From: Lucifuga dentata
Taxonomy: Eukaryota > Chordata > Actinopteri > Ophidiiformes > Bythitidae
DNA length: 64,000 bases
Reading direction: 5' to 3'
Assembly (NCBI GenBank): GCA_014773175.1
Contig: VXCM01000476.1
Location: 157,954-221,953 of the forward strand
Part shown: piece after piece, positions 49,301 to 62,767 of the stretch
Numbering within the stretch: the stretch's first letter is position 1
Layout: each line of letters opens with the position of its first letter
The notes under the pieces: model-generated
The model's input: the letters and a program-made list of their open reading frames with translations, nothing else
What the model was told of the DNA's origin: nothing
The model's database searches: none
Program-made: the position numbers and the translations under genes

Positions 49301-52300
49301 ACACAGCTATATAGTTTGTCCACTACATTGCAAAACAATGGAGAATGAGTCTGCATCGCTGACCTCATATACTGAGCATCCAAACTGGTGTTTAGCCACG
49401 CTAAAAGAGTTTCAATTACCTCTACAGGATTGTGACAAAATAAACCAAACAAAATGAGTTTGGCTAGTATTCATGCTATAGTATGCATTGAGCTTTGTAC
49501 AAACAGATTTTAGTGGGCCTGTGTGCTTAGCTGAATTTGCATTAAAACCATGCCAACAAAGGTTTTCCCAGGCTGCACATGCAAATACTTCTTATAATTC
49601 ATGCTGAAGAAGTCTACATTTATACATCATTTCAACAACAACAGATCAAATACCCATAAACTGTTGGAAATGCAATTATCACAAGTGGCATTGTCATGTG
49701 TTGTGGTCAAACCTATTTTTCCATCTCTTGGCTTTTCAGTTATTGATCTCTAACCTAACAATAGGCTTGGCTTTGAATGCTCTCAAATGCTCTCATTGGT
49801 TCAAATACTCAGTTTTGTACAATCAATTCTAAAAGCAATCCAGGAGTTTTAACTAAATGCCGCCAACCAAAGTATCCTCCATTTTTACCCCAAGGCACTC
49901 TCACAGCCAGTCTATAACTGCCTTTGATTCCAGGTCTGAGTGCTCTAAGTTTATGAAATAGCATTAATGAAATTTTAGCAAGTCCCTGTCTCATCATTGT
50001 GCCAAGTCGTCTAATTATAAGACAATGTAAGCTGTGTTTAGTCATGGTAGTTTGTTTTCATAAAAGATTTGCAACTGGTAGGCCTTATAGCCAATGATTT
50101 CTTTTATGTTATCCTTCTATTCTCTAATGAGTAATTCTCCTCTCTTAATAAGCAACATTTATTCAGTGGTTTCTTAAGGACCATGTAACCATGCCATGTA
50201 ATCCAAGTGTTACACCACATCTCTAATTATAAACAGTTATTTTTACTAAATCATTGGTGCCCTGTAGTTTTTAATAAGCTGTAAATTAATGGTTCTGTGT
50301 CTCTATGGCAGTGCCGTACAATAACTTGTGACAGTCATTTTCGTCTGTGCCCAGAATTATAGAATCATAAACAAAAATCCTTGTTTGTAATTAATGAAAG
50401 CGAGAGCTGGGAAAACCGGGTCATAAATGTGGTGATGACAGCAGGTCCCAAGGCCTGCAAGCAGCTGGCTTCTCCTAAAACTCTGATGGAGTCATGGATG
50501 TGTGGTAGCCTGAACAGGGATAATATAGTGCCAAACTAATAAAATAAATAAATAAATAAAAACAACAACCAATTTGTTCCAAGCAATTATTGGAAAGATT
50601 CACTCATTTCATAAATATGAGCTGCAGGAGTTAAAAAGTAGCGGAAACTTGAATACCATTCTCTTCAACTGTTTTTCCAAATTTATGCCAAATACACTGT
50701 ATTTGTTGGAGTCTACACAGAGACACACACTGTTGTGCCACCAGACAAAAACCACTGGCTCCAGCCTGGCCAGCCCCTTTCAAATGTTCTGGCATTGCCT
50801 CTGGTTGTGTGTGTTTGGTGTTTTAGACTGCTCCAATCCAAAGAACCATCTGTCCCTCATATGAAAAAACACAGGAGTCATTCCAGATCTAAATGATATG
50901 ATCCAACACAGATATGTCACAATATAATTAGCTGTAAAAGCACTTTGTCACATTGGTGAATCCACAATCAAAACAATGTATAACAAGATTTTTGCACATA
51001 TATTATGCAATCCCCCAGGCCCAAAGAAATCAGATTTACGTCTTTGATCTGATCCTAAAGGACTATAAACAGCTCTCCCAACCTTAAATCTCCCAACAGG
51101 AATGACTGATAATCTCTCATTCAACGCCTCCCACATATTATCATCACTCTCCTTGATATGAAAAACAGTTGTTTCACGATAGCAGCATCTGTGTAAGTTT
51201 GTTTAAAAGAAAAGACATCTAATGGCACAGCCAATGAGCATAGCTGCCATAGCAGAGTAACTGAAAGGGCTTGCAGACTGTTATCATATCTGGTGATGGT
51301 TTTCCCTCAGTTATCTCTGGCTCTCTTATCTAAGTCCCACAGAGATGTCTGTCATATATATTCTGTCCCAGCAGCACTCAAGAATACTGGGGAAAGGAAA
51401 AGGTTGATAGTTTAGAGTTGGCAAACTACTCTTGTGACATTTGATTTGATATGCTCTGTGGTCCCTGCCATTCTGCTAAAGGAGCATTTGTCAGAAAGTC
51501 CCTCTCTCACTGTTGTGTGACTAAATCCTGGAGAAAGTGAATAATAAATTTGAGATTTAGCCAGAAAGAGGACATGGCCTCAATTTAATGAGGGCCTGTG
51601 GTCAGATAAGACAGAAAAAAAAAGTAACACATGGGACAGAAAATTAGACTCAGCTATCATTTAACAAGCTATAATAGTGAAGCATGAAATACTCAAGGTG
51701 AGAATTCAGAGTGCCTATGTGTGTTTGCAGGCATAGCTCTATGTGTGTGTGTCATGACCTTATGCAGGACCAGGGACAGGATGAACAGTGCAGCTACTGA
51801 AAGATCACAAGAATCACATGACATATTCTGTAAATCAATAAAATTCACCACGCAAGCAGGCCCTTCACTGACAGACACAACTGCAGCCTTTAGCATTTAA
51901 AACCACGACTTAGCTATGCATAGTTCAACAACATAACTCCTGTTTACAAAGGCTAAGTGGTATTATCCTTTTCTTAGCCTCTGCAGAGGAGGAATAGTTA
52001 TGAAGCAGGTCAACAAGCTTGCCACGATCAAATAAAGTGGCCCAACTCTCAGCCCCCATGCTCCCATAAAGAACAAAGATATGTGCTTTTTACTTCCCCC
52101 TCTCTCCCTCCCTCCCTTTCTCTCTCTTTCTCTCGCTCACAAACACAGATACATGGAGTCTTTTCTATCTAAGCACTCACAAACCTCATCTGCAAAGATA
52201 GATTGAGCAGAGCTTTTGAAAATAATGAGAACAAGCACATATTCCATTCATAAACTCACATAATGGTACTTGGGCCTGACTGCAAAGTTATTAAAATCCC

Positions 52301-52572
52301 GAATAAAAACATCTTGAGAGCCAAGGTTGTGCTCATATTAGAATAATATGATGTTTTAAGAGCCACTGGGCTGATCTGAAAATAAAAGCTCATGACATTC
52401 AGGTACTTACTGTATTTGCCTTATATTCACTAAATAGTAGTTAGCTCTTTTGCAGTCTACACTGATCAAAATATTGAAAATAAAAAAATATATATATATA
52501 CAGGGCAGCCAATTTTTCTCCTATGAATAAGATCGGACCAAATGAATCCTATAAAAGCCACAATGTCTGATT

Positions 52573-53141
52573 TCAACTATAAAACTCACAAAGTTGCAGA
52601 AGACTAGATAAAGTTTTTTTTTTTTTAAATAATGTTTCAAGTAGCAACACAAAGTTTGGGTGAATTCTTCTTTCAAAAAAGTGATGATAACTCATAAAAT
52701 ATTGTTCCAGTTTTGATGAAGAGAAAAATAATGGAGGAAGCTGAAAAGCCAAACATGAGAATGAAAGCATCCTTGGTACATTGGCAGTAAAAGAACCTGC
52801 AGATGAACTTGCAATTAGAAGAGAGATAAGTAAATCAAACATATATGATAATAAAACAGTATGAGGCAGTTTGATAGTAAGCCAGGTGACGGAAATAAAG
52901 TCTGACCCTTGAAGTAGAGGAAACAGAAAACATCATGCAGCGCATTTAATTCTCTCGGGTGGTGCTTGGTTCCAGTCCAGACATTTTTAAGATGCTGTTT
53001 TATAAGTTTAACAGGGGAACAAGTGGCAGGGCTCTTGGAATGGAGCAGGACATTTACTTTGTGGAAGAATAATTGTGTCATTGTGGCACTAATACCATTT
53101 CTTTTATTAGGATTTTGTGTTGAAGCGTAAATGTTCACCAC
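52573..53141 (-). pseudogene. Decayed L1-like retrotransposon ORF2 fragment
   Basis: Two open frames on the minus strand follow the order of L1-clade ORF2 just after the endonuclease core. 53141-52815 starts MVNIYA and has HLKNVW, HHPRELN, then LLSNC...YYHICLIYLSL, resembling the DVW..HP.ER and Y..I..SDHAPLSL ends of L1 endonucleases. 52842-52573 has LFFSSSKLEQYFMSYHHFFE followed by LLLETLFKKK, resembling the FF...N...S...LWETLKA linker. Catalytic residues such as the SDH motif are not preserved, and the reading is shifted between the pieces. A possible later piece (NGG block) lies at 49809-50045. The match rests on remembered family patterns, without an alignment. Confidence 0.4.
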
Positions 53142-53657
53142 CAGTTATTTTAGCTTTCTATATAACACTTGTCAGTAGATTGTCGGGGTAGATTTTAATA
53201 ATATAAGACAAGAACACATTCTTTGTGCATTTTTTCACTTTGAAGCATTATGACTAATGTATCATATTTTGATATTTGGTTATGGCAAGTCAAAAAACAT
53301 AAGGGAATTTTAAAAGCCACATTAAAGAAAGCCCAATCCTATTTAAATATTCAACACAGCTGTAAAGGGCAGTGTATTTTTATTTCTTATGACCAAGATA
53401 CAGTCACCCCTTCTAAATTATCCCTGCAGAATAATCTTTGCTCCTGTTGAAGGGCCAGTACTCACCGGAGTGGAAACTCCCATCAAGGAACCTTGTGTAG
53501 GAACCTGATTACAAATTAATGAGTGAAACAGAATATGCGGCACTGGTGGTGTGAGCTGGTACAGTTGGCGCTGCTGAGATGATGTGATCTTATCAGATGA
53601 TGGGTGAGGGGGTGGGGGACTGGATGGGAGAAGAAAAGGGTCTTATAAGATTATAAG

Positions 53658-54389
53658 CAGAGGTGGAAAATGACTTAGTATATTGACTGAACAACAATTT
53701 TTGTACTTGTATTTTACTTTAGTATCTCCATTTTGTGCTTCTTTCTGCTTCTACTCTACCATATTTGAGTGGGAAATATTGTTCTTTTTACTGCATTAAA
53801 TTTATCTGACAGCTACTTCAGACATTACATTCAGTATGAGATAAGCTGTTAGTATTGGGTAAAAACCTTGTATCTCAGCCTTGTTTTAGCTGAATGTGAC
53901 AATGCAGTTTCTGGCTGTCTCAAGAGTTTTAGAAATTGAAATATGTTGGAGGATTTACTTTTTGCATCATCTTAATTTTTATTATTTCATTCTAGATTTT
54001 TTAAATTCTCAACTCTCTAACACTGGGGATACAAGGTTGTTCACACTGTCAAGTAAAGAGACTTAAACCTTCAATTTGAAGAATTTTTATTATTTAATTC
54101 TAGAATTTTTACTATTGTCAGGTGAAAAGCCTGTTACCTCAATTTTTCAATATTGATGTATTAAATCAATATTAATCCATCAATAATTTGCCACACCATC
54201 ATACTTTCGTTTTGATACTTGAATACATTATACATTATACTAATACATTTACTTTTACTTAAGTATGAGACTTTTTACTTGTAATAGAATATATTTTCAA
54301 TATGGTCAGTATCGTAATATTACTAATTTCAATATTTCATTATTAGTAATTCGAGTTAAGTAAGGGATACTTTACTTCTTTCACCTCTG
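53658..54389. mobile_element. hAT-like non-autonomous DNA element
   Basis: The element starts CAGAGGTGGAAAATGAC and ends TTTCACCTCTG, so the terminal inverted repeats share CAGAGGTG. The interior has tacttgtattttactttagta and gtgggaaatattgttcttttt blocks and tacttttacttaagta near the right end. These are typical of a very widespread teleost repeat. CAGAGGTG termini suit the hAT superfamily. The flanking 8-mers do not match well, so the target duplication has decayed or the ends are slightly off. No transposase reading frame. Confidence 0.65.
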
Positions 54390-57180
54390 GTCAAAAGGTT
54401 AATAAAACAACATCCAAATCAGCAGGTTCTGATGAACAGGTGGTAAATGCAGTCTGAAATGTTAAAAGTTTAAAAAGACTTCACGTTGCATAAACCTGAT
54501 GGAAGCCACCACTCCCTCCCCATATACACGTACACTTCCTCGCTTAACATAACACTAAATCGAGAGTTCTTCGTATGACAAAGTGGAAGCACGCCCTCAT
54601 CATTAGCTTGAGAGGGCTGCAGAGTGCTGAGGACGAAGAGAGGCTGGCTCGCTGCCCTCAGCCTCCATCTGACCAGCCAGGAACATGTAAAGGCTCGCTG
54701 ATTAAAGAGTCATCCAATGCTAGGCTCTAAACCTGAAGAGCTCTAATCAACCTAATGTCCTGGAAGCTTCACAGATCAACTAGGGATTACTGCTTGGAAG
54801 AAAATAAAAACTACAACACCATTTCTTCAAATCTCAACATAGCTTTCAGTCTTTTAGGAAACACTAAACACTGTAGCTGTCTGCTTGTGGACTCTCTTCA
54901 GGAATGAATAAACTTCAGTGCTGACACCCGCTCAAATCCAGCTCTCAGACCTGCTCTGTAAGAGGACCAGTGTAGTACAAACCCAGTCTCTTCAGAATGA
55001 TGTCAAACAGCATTATTCAAAGGCAGTTAGGCAGAGAGCTGCTCTTTGTCAAGTCACTTTTGTAGTTAAATAGTGTGAAGTGCGTGGCAGCTCTGTTGTT
55101 GCAACAGGGCTTTGCTTCTCTCCCTGGCAGAGGTCTGTGTGAGGTTAGTGCCATGTTTCCTCCCTTTATGAAGCTGAGGGCAACTTGTTTGGTAGCTGCC
55201 CCGTGCACACGGGGGCTATGCAGGAACATTCCAGGCACACAAATAAAGCTGTAGCTGTGCCTTTGTTGCAGTGCTGACTAGACAAGAGTCTTTCTGCAGG
55301 GCTGCTGCCTTTTAAAAGAAGAAGCCGTGCATCCCTGCTGGTAAACGATCTGACACACTTTTTCCCGCTGCAGTCTTTTCACAAGCCCTTGTTGTTAGGC
55401 TGTCGTTGTTATTCTCCCTCTCTCTTCCCGCCTTCCTAGGTCTTTTGCTACTTCGCCCCCCCTCCTCTGTCCCTCCTCTCTTTCATACACTTTTGTGCAC
55501 ACATTGCAAGCAGATGGAAGAAAAGGTGTCCATATCCAAGATGTTTTCCCCTCTTTAAGCAGCCTTCCACACTGCAGAACCAGCATGGGATTAATAAATT
55601 CAATATGAATTGAAAGCTAATGAAATGTGCACCCCCATCTTTCCCTGACTGCCTGCCACTGGGAAGGAAGCTGAACACACAGCTCCTTGAGACCAGAGAA
55701 TGAGATCATTGTCAAACTTACACCATCAAAAGCAGCAGTCAGCGAAACCATAAAACTGGCCCGCTTTCAGGAGGCTGACCTGGGCGACTGGCTACAACAT
55801 GCCCTGCATTCCTCTGTGACATGGTGCTTTGTCATTTTCTTCACAGTGACACTGAGGGACAGACCAAGTCCAAAGGAGGAGCACTCACGCTGCATTTCAC
55901 AATGACATAATTACTTAACAATGTCTTTTCCTGCACAGAATGATCTTATTTTTCTCAAATATGGATAAATACTTGGATATGGATAAACACTATTGGTTCT
56001 GTCTGGGAAAATAGTGACACTAAATCTGAGGGATACATGCAAGAGGCTACACCCAGAGTCATGCAGAGTGTACACCTATGTGCACTAGGATGTTGGTTCA
56101 GTGTGATTCACAATCCTTATTCTTGGATTATGGCAATGCCATAACAAAGGACACAGCAGCAGCCAAAGGAAATACATCCAGGTTTGCAGACGTTGCATTT
56201 TTCTCACCATCCATATGGACTGCTGCAATTAGATCAGAAACAGAAGGAGAGGCAGGCAGAGAGAGGAAGAAAAGGAGCAGGAGGGGGCAGTTAGACAGAG
56301 AGCGATGGGGGCGTTAGAGTTCAACTCAAGGGCAGGCCGAGTGGTATGGAGTGCATGGCTGAAGGGTTGTTGATGGAGTGAAGAGCCCTCTACAGCAGAA
56401 CCAGCCATGCTTCCAATTAAAGCAGCCTCGGCCTTTAATTGTTTAATTGGAGGCTGTGTGTGGGATGGAGGAGGCTCCAGATCCCATGTGTGCTTCTCTC
56501 AGCTGATTGATATAGGGGCCTGTTTACCACCCAGTAGGCCTCTAGTCCTCATGGTAGGATTTGATTGCCCCATCAGCACCACCCCGCCCCACCCGTTCTC
56601 TTTCCAACCTCACCCTTAGCTTCCTGCATCAGAGCTCATTACATTAGATGATCATGCTGGAAAAAAATGCAACACTTGCAGAAATGTGTAAATTAAAGTA
56701 GTGCTGTGATTGATGGATATGGCCACCTCCTATTTCAAACAAACAGCAGATGTGAGACAGAACGACCCTTGTTGGAGTCACTTAAACCCATGAGGACTGA
56801 GTCTCAATTCAATTTCCAGCTCATAACTGTCAATGTTGAGCTCCAGTGTGCCCCAAGTAAACTCATAAATAGTTTGTGAAATAAGTGGGGTCAAATCTAT
56901 TATTTATTGCAATAATACATTATTATGTTTGGCAATATAAATATACAGATTCACATTAGTTTTATATTACGAAAACTAAAATAGTCTGAGCTGAGTCTAT
57001 ATCATGCGACTTGTGTCTCTACATAAAACATAAATAATGATTAAACACATCATTACTGCAAAACTTTACATCAACAAGTCATTAAATCTGCCATTGATCC
57101 TTAAAATGATGTTTTGTCCAAAACAAGTGTTTGAAATATTCTCTTTCTTTCATTCAATATTTCTTTTGACAGAAAGAACT

Positions 57181-57217
57181 AGATACTAGAGTGTTATATA
57201 ATAACACTCTAGTATCT
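57181..57217. repeat. Near-perfect palindrome, 17-base arms, 3-base spacer
   Basis: 57181-57197 and 57201-57217 are exact reverse complements around ata. Pairing continues imperfectly outward through gaaagaa and ttcttt. Confidence 0.85.
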
Positions 57218-57714
57218 AAATTTCTTTCACCAAGTTTAATTTACATGGAAACAGGACAAATTTTCTCCTTTTGGTTTAATTTTGAAAATTTATATATCTG
57301 GTTTATACATTTATACGTATATGTAATTTTATAAATTTATATGTAATAGTAAGTATAGTCTTGGTCTTTAAATGAAGAATTTATTTCAAATAAATATTAG
57401 GAGATTAAACAAATTAATAAAATGTGTAAAGAAATAAAGTTTCACTGCAGGTTTTCCACATCACTATGGTCAGGAAGAAAACGATCACAACATCATTATC
57501 ATTCACAAAAGTAAAGAAGTTGAAATTTGGGTATTAAATAATATGAAACATTCTACATATGTGTAGCCTGCAAAAATCATTTAAATCAAATACATGTGAT
57601 GCTTTTAGTTATTACATTTGCTTATTTGGGTTAACAGTTAGACTGCAATTTATTGCATTACATTATATAAGGTTTCCCCACAAAGGTACACACCATAGAA
57701 CTTTTATTCCATCT

Positions 57715-57788
57715 ATCCATCCATCCATCCATCCATCCATCCATCCATCCATCCATCCATCCATCCATCCATCCATCCATCATCCATC
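57715..57788. repeat. (ATCC)n microsatellite
   Basis: About 18 ATCC/CCAT units, with one shift near the right end. Confidence 0.95.
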
Positions 57789-59393
57789 TTGTTTTGTTTC
57801 TTTGCAGAAAACAGACAAAACCAAGAGTCCAGCTCAGCATACTCATCAATGTTTTATGGGACGTCGATCAATATTTATGAGCAGGGTTTATTTGAACATA
57901 TTAGTTACTGCTCAATAAGTTTACTGAGTGCAGCATTCAAGGTCTCTGTGTACAGCTGTTTCCAGCAGAGAATACTGACAGACACAGAAGCTTCTACAGC
58001 TCACTCATCAATAAATGCAGCAACTTACAACACTAAATCTGTTCTGGATGTGTAGAGCAGCATAATAACATTTTCTCATTATTAATACCAGGCACTTACT
58101 GAGTACTTAATCCTGTGAGTGATCTAGTGAATACTAGTGTGTACATTTTCTTTAATGTATGCCGTAATACTGTGTGCATGTCAGCTCAGAGCAAACCAAG
58201 CAGGCTGTCGAATACACGTTATGAGCTGCTGAGGAGATATTGCTTTGTGCTGGCAGAAGGGATGAGATTGTTCTATATGTGTGTGTATGTCAATATAAAT
58301 GTGTGTTGTGTAAGTGTGTGTGTTTGAAATCATTATTCATGGTGCAATATGCCATAAATACTCTAAACATGCACACACATTGCAATGTGAACACTTGCAC
58401 AACACTCATGCATTATGCATGTCTGCATCTGTGTCTTACATTTACTGTGTACAGTGTCTTGTTCTGAGGGGCAATATGGCTGGAGTCATCTCACATAATG
58501 CCTGTGATCAGCTTGCAACATTTCCAGCAACGAGTGGAATTTACTGGACATCAGCTCAGTGTCTCACCTTGAGTGTTTGTCTCGTATTTAATGAAAGAAA
58601 CCACAAGAACCAATATACAAAAATATTCCTTTTTACAGAATTATGAAAAGAATGCATGACAGCCTTAAATTGTCATGAACCCAATCAAGCCATGATCATC
58701 GGAACTTTCAGCTTACATACAAAAAACCAGAGCAGGAAAATTATGTTTTCTCCCCATAAAAGCAGTGATATTCTATTTTCTTAAAAATTTCCATTAAACC
58801 AGGACTGCTGTGGAATGAGCGAGAAATGCACATCATTCTTTCAGTTTATTCACAGTTTCTGGCAGCTTCAAAGAACACCATTCTACACACTGAAGCGATA
58901 TAATGCCATGTCAGAAGGATCTCTAATATACTCTATTTGTGAACAACTGAAAGAGACTGTTTTGGTTGAGGGTATTTGGTTTGCAAATCAGATATGCTCT
59001 TATATGTTTGAGTGGGTTCATGATACCACTTACAAAGCACAAGAAGGGCACAGCTGCTGTGTTCACTTTAGCAGCAGCACCACAGCTTCACAACTGCCAT
59101 TAATGCACACAGCTCAAAACTGCACAGTCAGGTGACTATGGCAAGTTTTACTCCACACAACAGATAGACTGACAGTGTATTTACAGCAGCCATGATGTAA
59201 CAGATGGCTTATGATAAGACTGTTTGTGCTCGTATTGATTATAGATAAACATCAGGCGGTGGTATCAGCCGCAGAGGCTGTGTGTAGATGTGGTTTTGAG
59301 GACATATTAAACCCCTTTATTGTGGTCTTGGACATCTAAACCACCACACACACACACATACACACACAGTGCCCTTTTCTCTCTGATTCATAG

Positions 59394-59394
<1 letters not shown>

Positions 59395-59453
<59 letters not shown>
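59395..59453. repeat. (TG)n microsatellite
   Basis: An uninterrupted TG run of about 58 bases, with a short CA run at 59344-59368 on its left. Confidence 0.95.
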
Positions 59454-59454
<1 letters not shown>

Positions 59455-60310
59455 GATGAGTCAGAGTCAGCCTCAGCAGAGCATGAATGAGGAGTGGGAC
59501 TCGGTTAGAATCTCTGTCACTCTGTGGTCTTTTAACACTGACAACAACATCAGAGTACCTCTCCCTGCCATGTAATGTATTGTAGAGTGGAGGGTAATAC
59601 ACTAAATGTTATGTAATAAATACCCTCTAGCAAATACTTTCCCTGAGAAGACATGCTGTCCTGCTAACACAATGAACCTCTTTGAAAATTGTTTCCTTCA
59701 AAGCGCTGAGACACACCACTCACAAGTTGTAGACAAAACCAGAGATGCATGTTTTCTTTGATTCAGAATGTGCATTGGCAGACATTTCTGTGCTTGTTCT
59801 TATGCCTGAAAAGCATGACATCATGATCATCCCTCTATTAAAGTCATTTTTAATGAAATTCAGCAGAAGGAGAAGCTGTAGGATTTATTAGGTTTTTACA
59901 TGGGGAATTAATCTGCAATAAACATAACTGAACCATTAAATGAATGAAATAAAATTATTGCAGGATTTACTGACAGTTTTCATAGAGTGAGATGCTCTAT
60001 TACAAGGTTACGTACTAAAAGTGTAAACACTATAGGTTTGCTAAAAATAAGAAGGAAAAAAATCCAAAAGTAATGAAAGCCTTAAACTATAGGTAGTACT
60101 CTACAATCCTATGCAATACACCACTCTGCAACACCATGTTATTCTATATTATAATGCAGAATACTGTACTATAAAATGCTAAAATTTAATAATAACTTAA
60201 TAATAACCATAATAACCTTTATGATGTTGTGTGGTATAATACAATTTGATATTATAGTACCAAAAAACATAGTAGCATTTTAACACTGTATTAGATAACA
60301 TGCCCATAAT

Positions 60311-60387
60311 ACTATGACATGATACAATATGATACAATATGATACAGTATGATATGACACAATGCAATGCGATACGATAAGATACAA
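60311..60387. repeat. Degenerate gatacaatat minisatellite
   Basis: Three clear 10-base units (gatacaatat and variants) at 60321-60350, flanked by more degenerate gatac/aatgc units. Confidence 0.8.
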
Positions 60388-61264
60388 AACCATATACTGT
60401 ATATATCAGACCAGACCCTACCATGCCATACATACCATACAAACTGATGTGGTACAATTACAAATACTAAAAATATACTATATAACAACCCTGCCTGTAA
60501 AATCAGCTGAGATTGGCCAATTTTCAGTATTTGAATGAAGTCCAATATCATATATTCTAATTTCAATATTAGCAAACTGAGATATTAGTTGATATGTACA
60601 CTGTCAGCATGTGTTTACAGTTGCTGAACTGGCAATAACAGCTCTACCTGCACTAACTGTAAGTTTTAATTCATACCTCATGCCCATTAGGGAGGAAGAA
60701 AGCAACCTCCACTGAGCCTGTGAAGGCAATTTCCATGTTCTTCTAAGCATCAGTCACAGCAGGAAACCATGCAGGTTGGACATCGACTACCTGCATTCAT
60801 CAGCGTGGGCTCCTGCTGAGAGTCAGACGGCTCGTTCTGCACTGAGCTTATGATTAGCCCTTTACAGAGAGGAGTTCACCTTGACACGAAATTTAAAAAC
60901 TACTTCTTTGGCCTTCTCACCTTCAGTGTGTCAGTTTTTATCTCACCAAATTGGTGAGGGTAAATACTGTAGTAATAGAGTCTGCTTGCTTTCATGGAAA
61001 TTATATTTTCAAATCATTTCTGAATAAAATACAGGCACAAAGCTTTTCCATAGCCCTAACATGTCCTAATTCATAAGATGTGTGTGACAGAGATGAGGAC
61101 AGAGAGGTTGTACTCTAGTCCAGTGAGTAATGTCTATGTAAGTATTTGTTTTGCATAAATTTTACAAGGCCTTATCTGCCTATGAGATTTTTCATGTAGG
61201 AAGGATTTGTCTCTCCATTCCTCAGGCCAAACAAGCAAACATGAGTGAGAATATGGAAACACCA

Positions 61265-61510
61265 CACAGAAAGAACCAGGGATGGCACAGGGTTTCGAAC
61301 ACAGAAAAAAAAAAAAAAAAAAAAACATCTCGCAATGTTAAGAAATCATTAAAAAAAAATTGGATGATGCCCCTGGGTCCAAATTGGAACCAAAATTTCA
61401 TAGCTTCTTCCCTGGGCCATGTCCCACCCTTCTGCTAACTTTTTTCAAAATCAGTTCTTAATTTTGAACTCATGACATTAACTCACCAACCAACCAACCA
61501 ACAAACAACA
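61265..61510 (-). repeat. Interspersed repeat fragment, family X copy 2
   Basis: On the minus strand it has a gtttgttggttggttggt spacer, then ttgaaaaaagttagcagaag, gtgggacatggcccaggg, tgaaattttggttcc and cttaacattgcgagat. This matches the layout of the copies at 31.5 kb and 62.8 kb, and of a fish-wide repeat I recall. A pure A run (T on this strand) interrupts it at about 61.31 kb. Confidence 0.55.
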
Positions 61511-62045
61511 AACAGATACTATTGCTATGATGATGGTTAGAAGTATAGTAAGATGTGGTACGTTAGACTCTCAAATGATGGAAAGAAAATTGAAATTCCT
61601 CTTTGTTGGCCCATTTAACAAAACTTTTTTTAAGTTTAGGCCGACTAAAATAAAGAGCAAGAAATATTAAATGTGTCAAATTTTTAACATGCAGTTCTTC
61701 TGAAAACCAGCAAATCGTGCACCAGCTATGTTACTGATCAGTGTTTGAACTGTTGCTACTCATCTCTAGCAGCATGATATTGCCTCCCAAAGCTGCTCAG
61801 CACTGTTAGTGTATTTCCTCAGATACAGATCCTCACGGCAGCCTGTGCCTTAAGTAACAAGTAGTCACTCTTCATAGCAGCCAATGGTTAATTAGAGTGA
61901 TAGAGATCTGAGGCTGCCAGGGAGAAATACTGGGAATGATCCCTGAGGCCTTTTCAGGGTGTGTCTCTGTGTGTGTTCAGGTCTGAAGGTACTGGCATGT
62001 GGGTGAAAGAGTGAGTTCTTTTGCTTCTAACCTCAGGAGGATCAG

Positions 62046-62628
62046 TTAAAGGACCATATCATCCATTTTGTATGTTTGAGCTAATATATTCAGTTTTCAT
62101 ATACATAACGTTACTGACATTCATTTCCCACAGCATACTACTGGAACGGTGAATTAAAAATGTTTTTTCCTACCTTCCAGACCACCATTGGTTTCAGTTC
62201 ATTCTGGTACGCTATTGAAATCAACGTGCTGATACTTCAAACATTCTTGGGATAGGTAATCCATCACCGCAAACAAGACGTGTATTCAGGTTGTTTTTTG
62301 AAGTTATGTAATTTTAGTGTTTAAGTGTAATAAAAAGAGCAGAGTGAATGTATGTCTGCACTGGGGAAAAAGAAGACCTGTGTTTATCGAAAAATTTAAA
62401 TATCCGTGACTTCAAAAGGCTGCATAACTATTAGCAGCCGAAACATCGATTTTTAAGGTGGATGTATCGCTTGAATATTTGATTTTGAAAGATTAAGAGA
62501 TTTTGCAAAATATCAGGAAAGCTGAAATACGGTTTTATCCTTTGAGAAATGGTTGTCAGTAATGTAACATGTATGAAAATTTAATATATTAGGCTCAACC
62601 ATGCAAAATGGATGGTATGGTCCTTTAA
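62046..62628 (+). mobile_element. TTAA-flanked MITE, copy E
   Basis: 583 bp, from TTAA|AGGACCATATCATCC to GGTATGGTCCT|TTAA. It is collinear with copy A over its whole length, apart from small indels. It lies outside med13, in the upstream flank. Confidence 0.8.
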
Positions 62629-62767
62629 CTTCTCAAGAATCTGTCATTGTAATATTCTGCCAGTTTGTGCCTAGTTTAAGAGTTGCTTTGGGTTCAGATG
62701 ATGTTGAATTGTTTTATACTGTATTATAAAACTGGGGTTTTGAGTGCAACGCATGACTTTTGTAGTT

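Noticed and set aside
50574..50864. Plus-strand frame with a MFWHC-like segment recalling the zinc-knuckle end of L1 ORF2
   Set aside because: The strand is opposite to the better L1-like pieces, one of the expected cysteines and the histidine are missing, and the flanks do not continue the match.
50948..51136. Minus-strand frame rich in charged residues, in line with the L1-like pieces
   Set aside because: I could not place it in any part of L1 ORF2 or in another family.
49234..57788. Regular short repeats as a possible CRISPR array
   Set aside because: The repeats are tetranucleotide microsatellites and dispersed elements without spacers, and the DNA is vertebrate.
58815..59135. 106-residue plus-strand frame upstream of med13
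   Set aside because: No recognisable domain and no splice evidence. It is not enough for a gene call.
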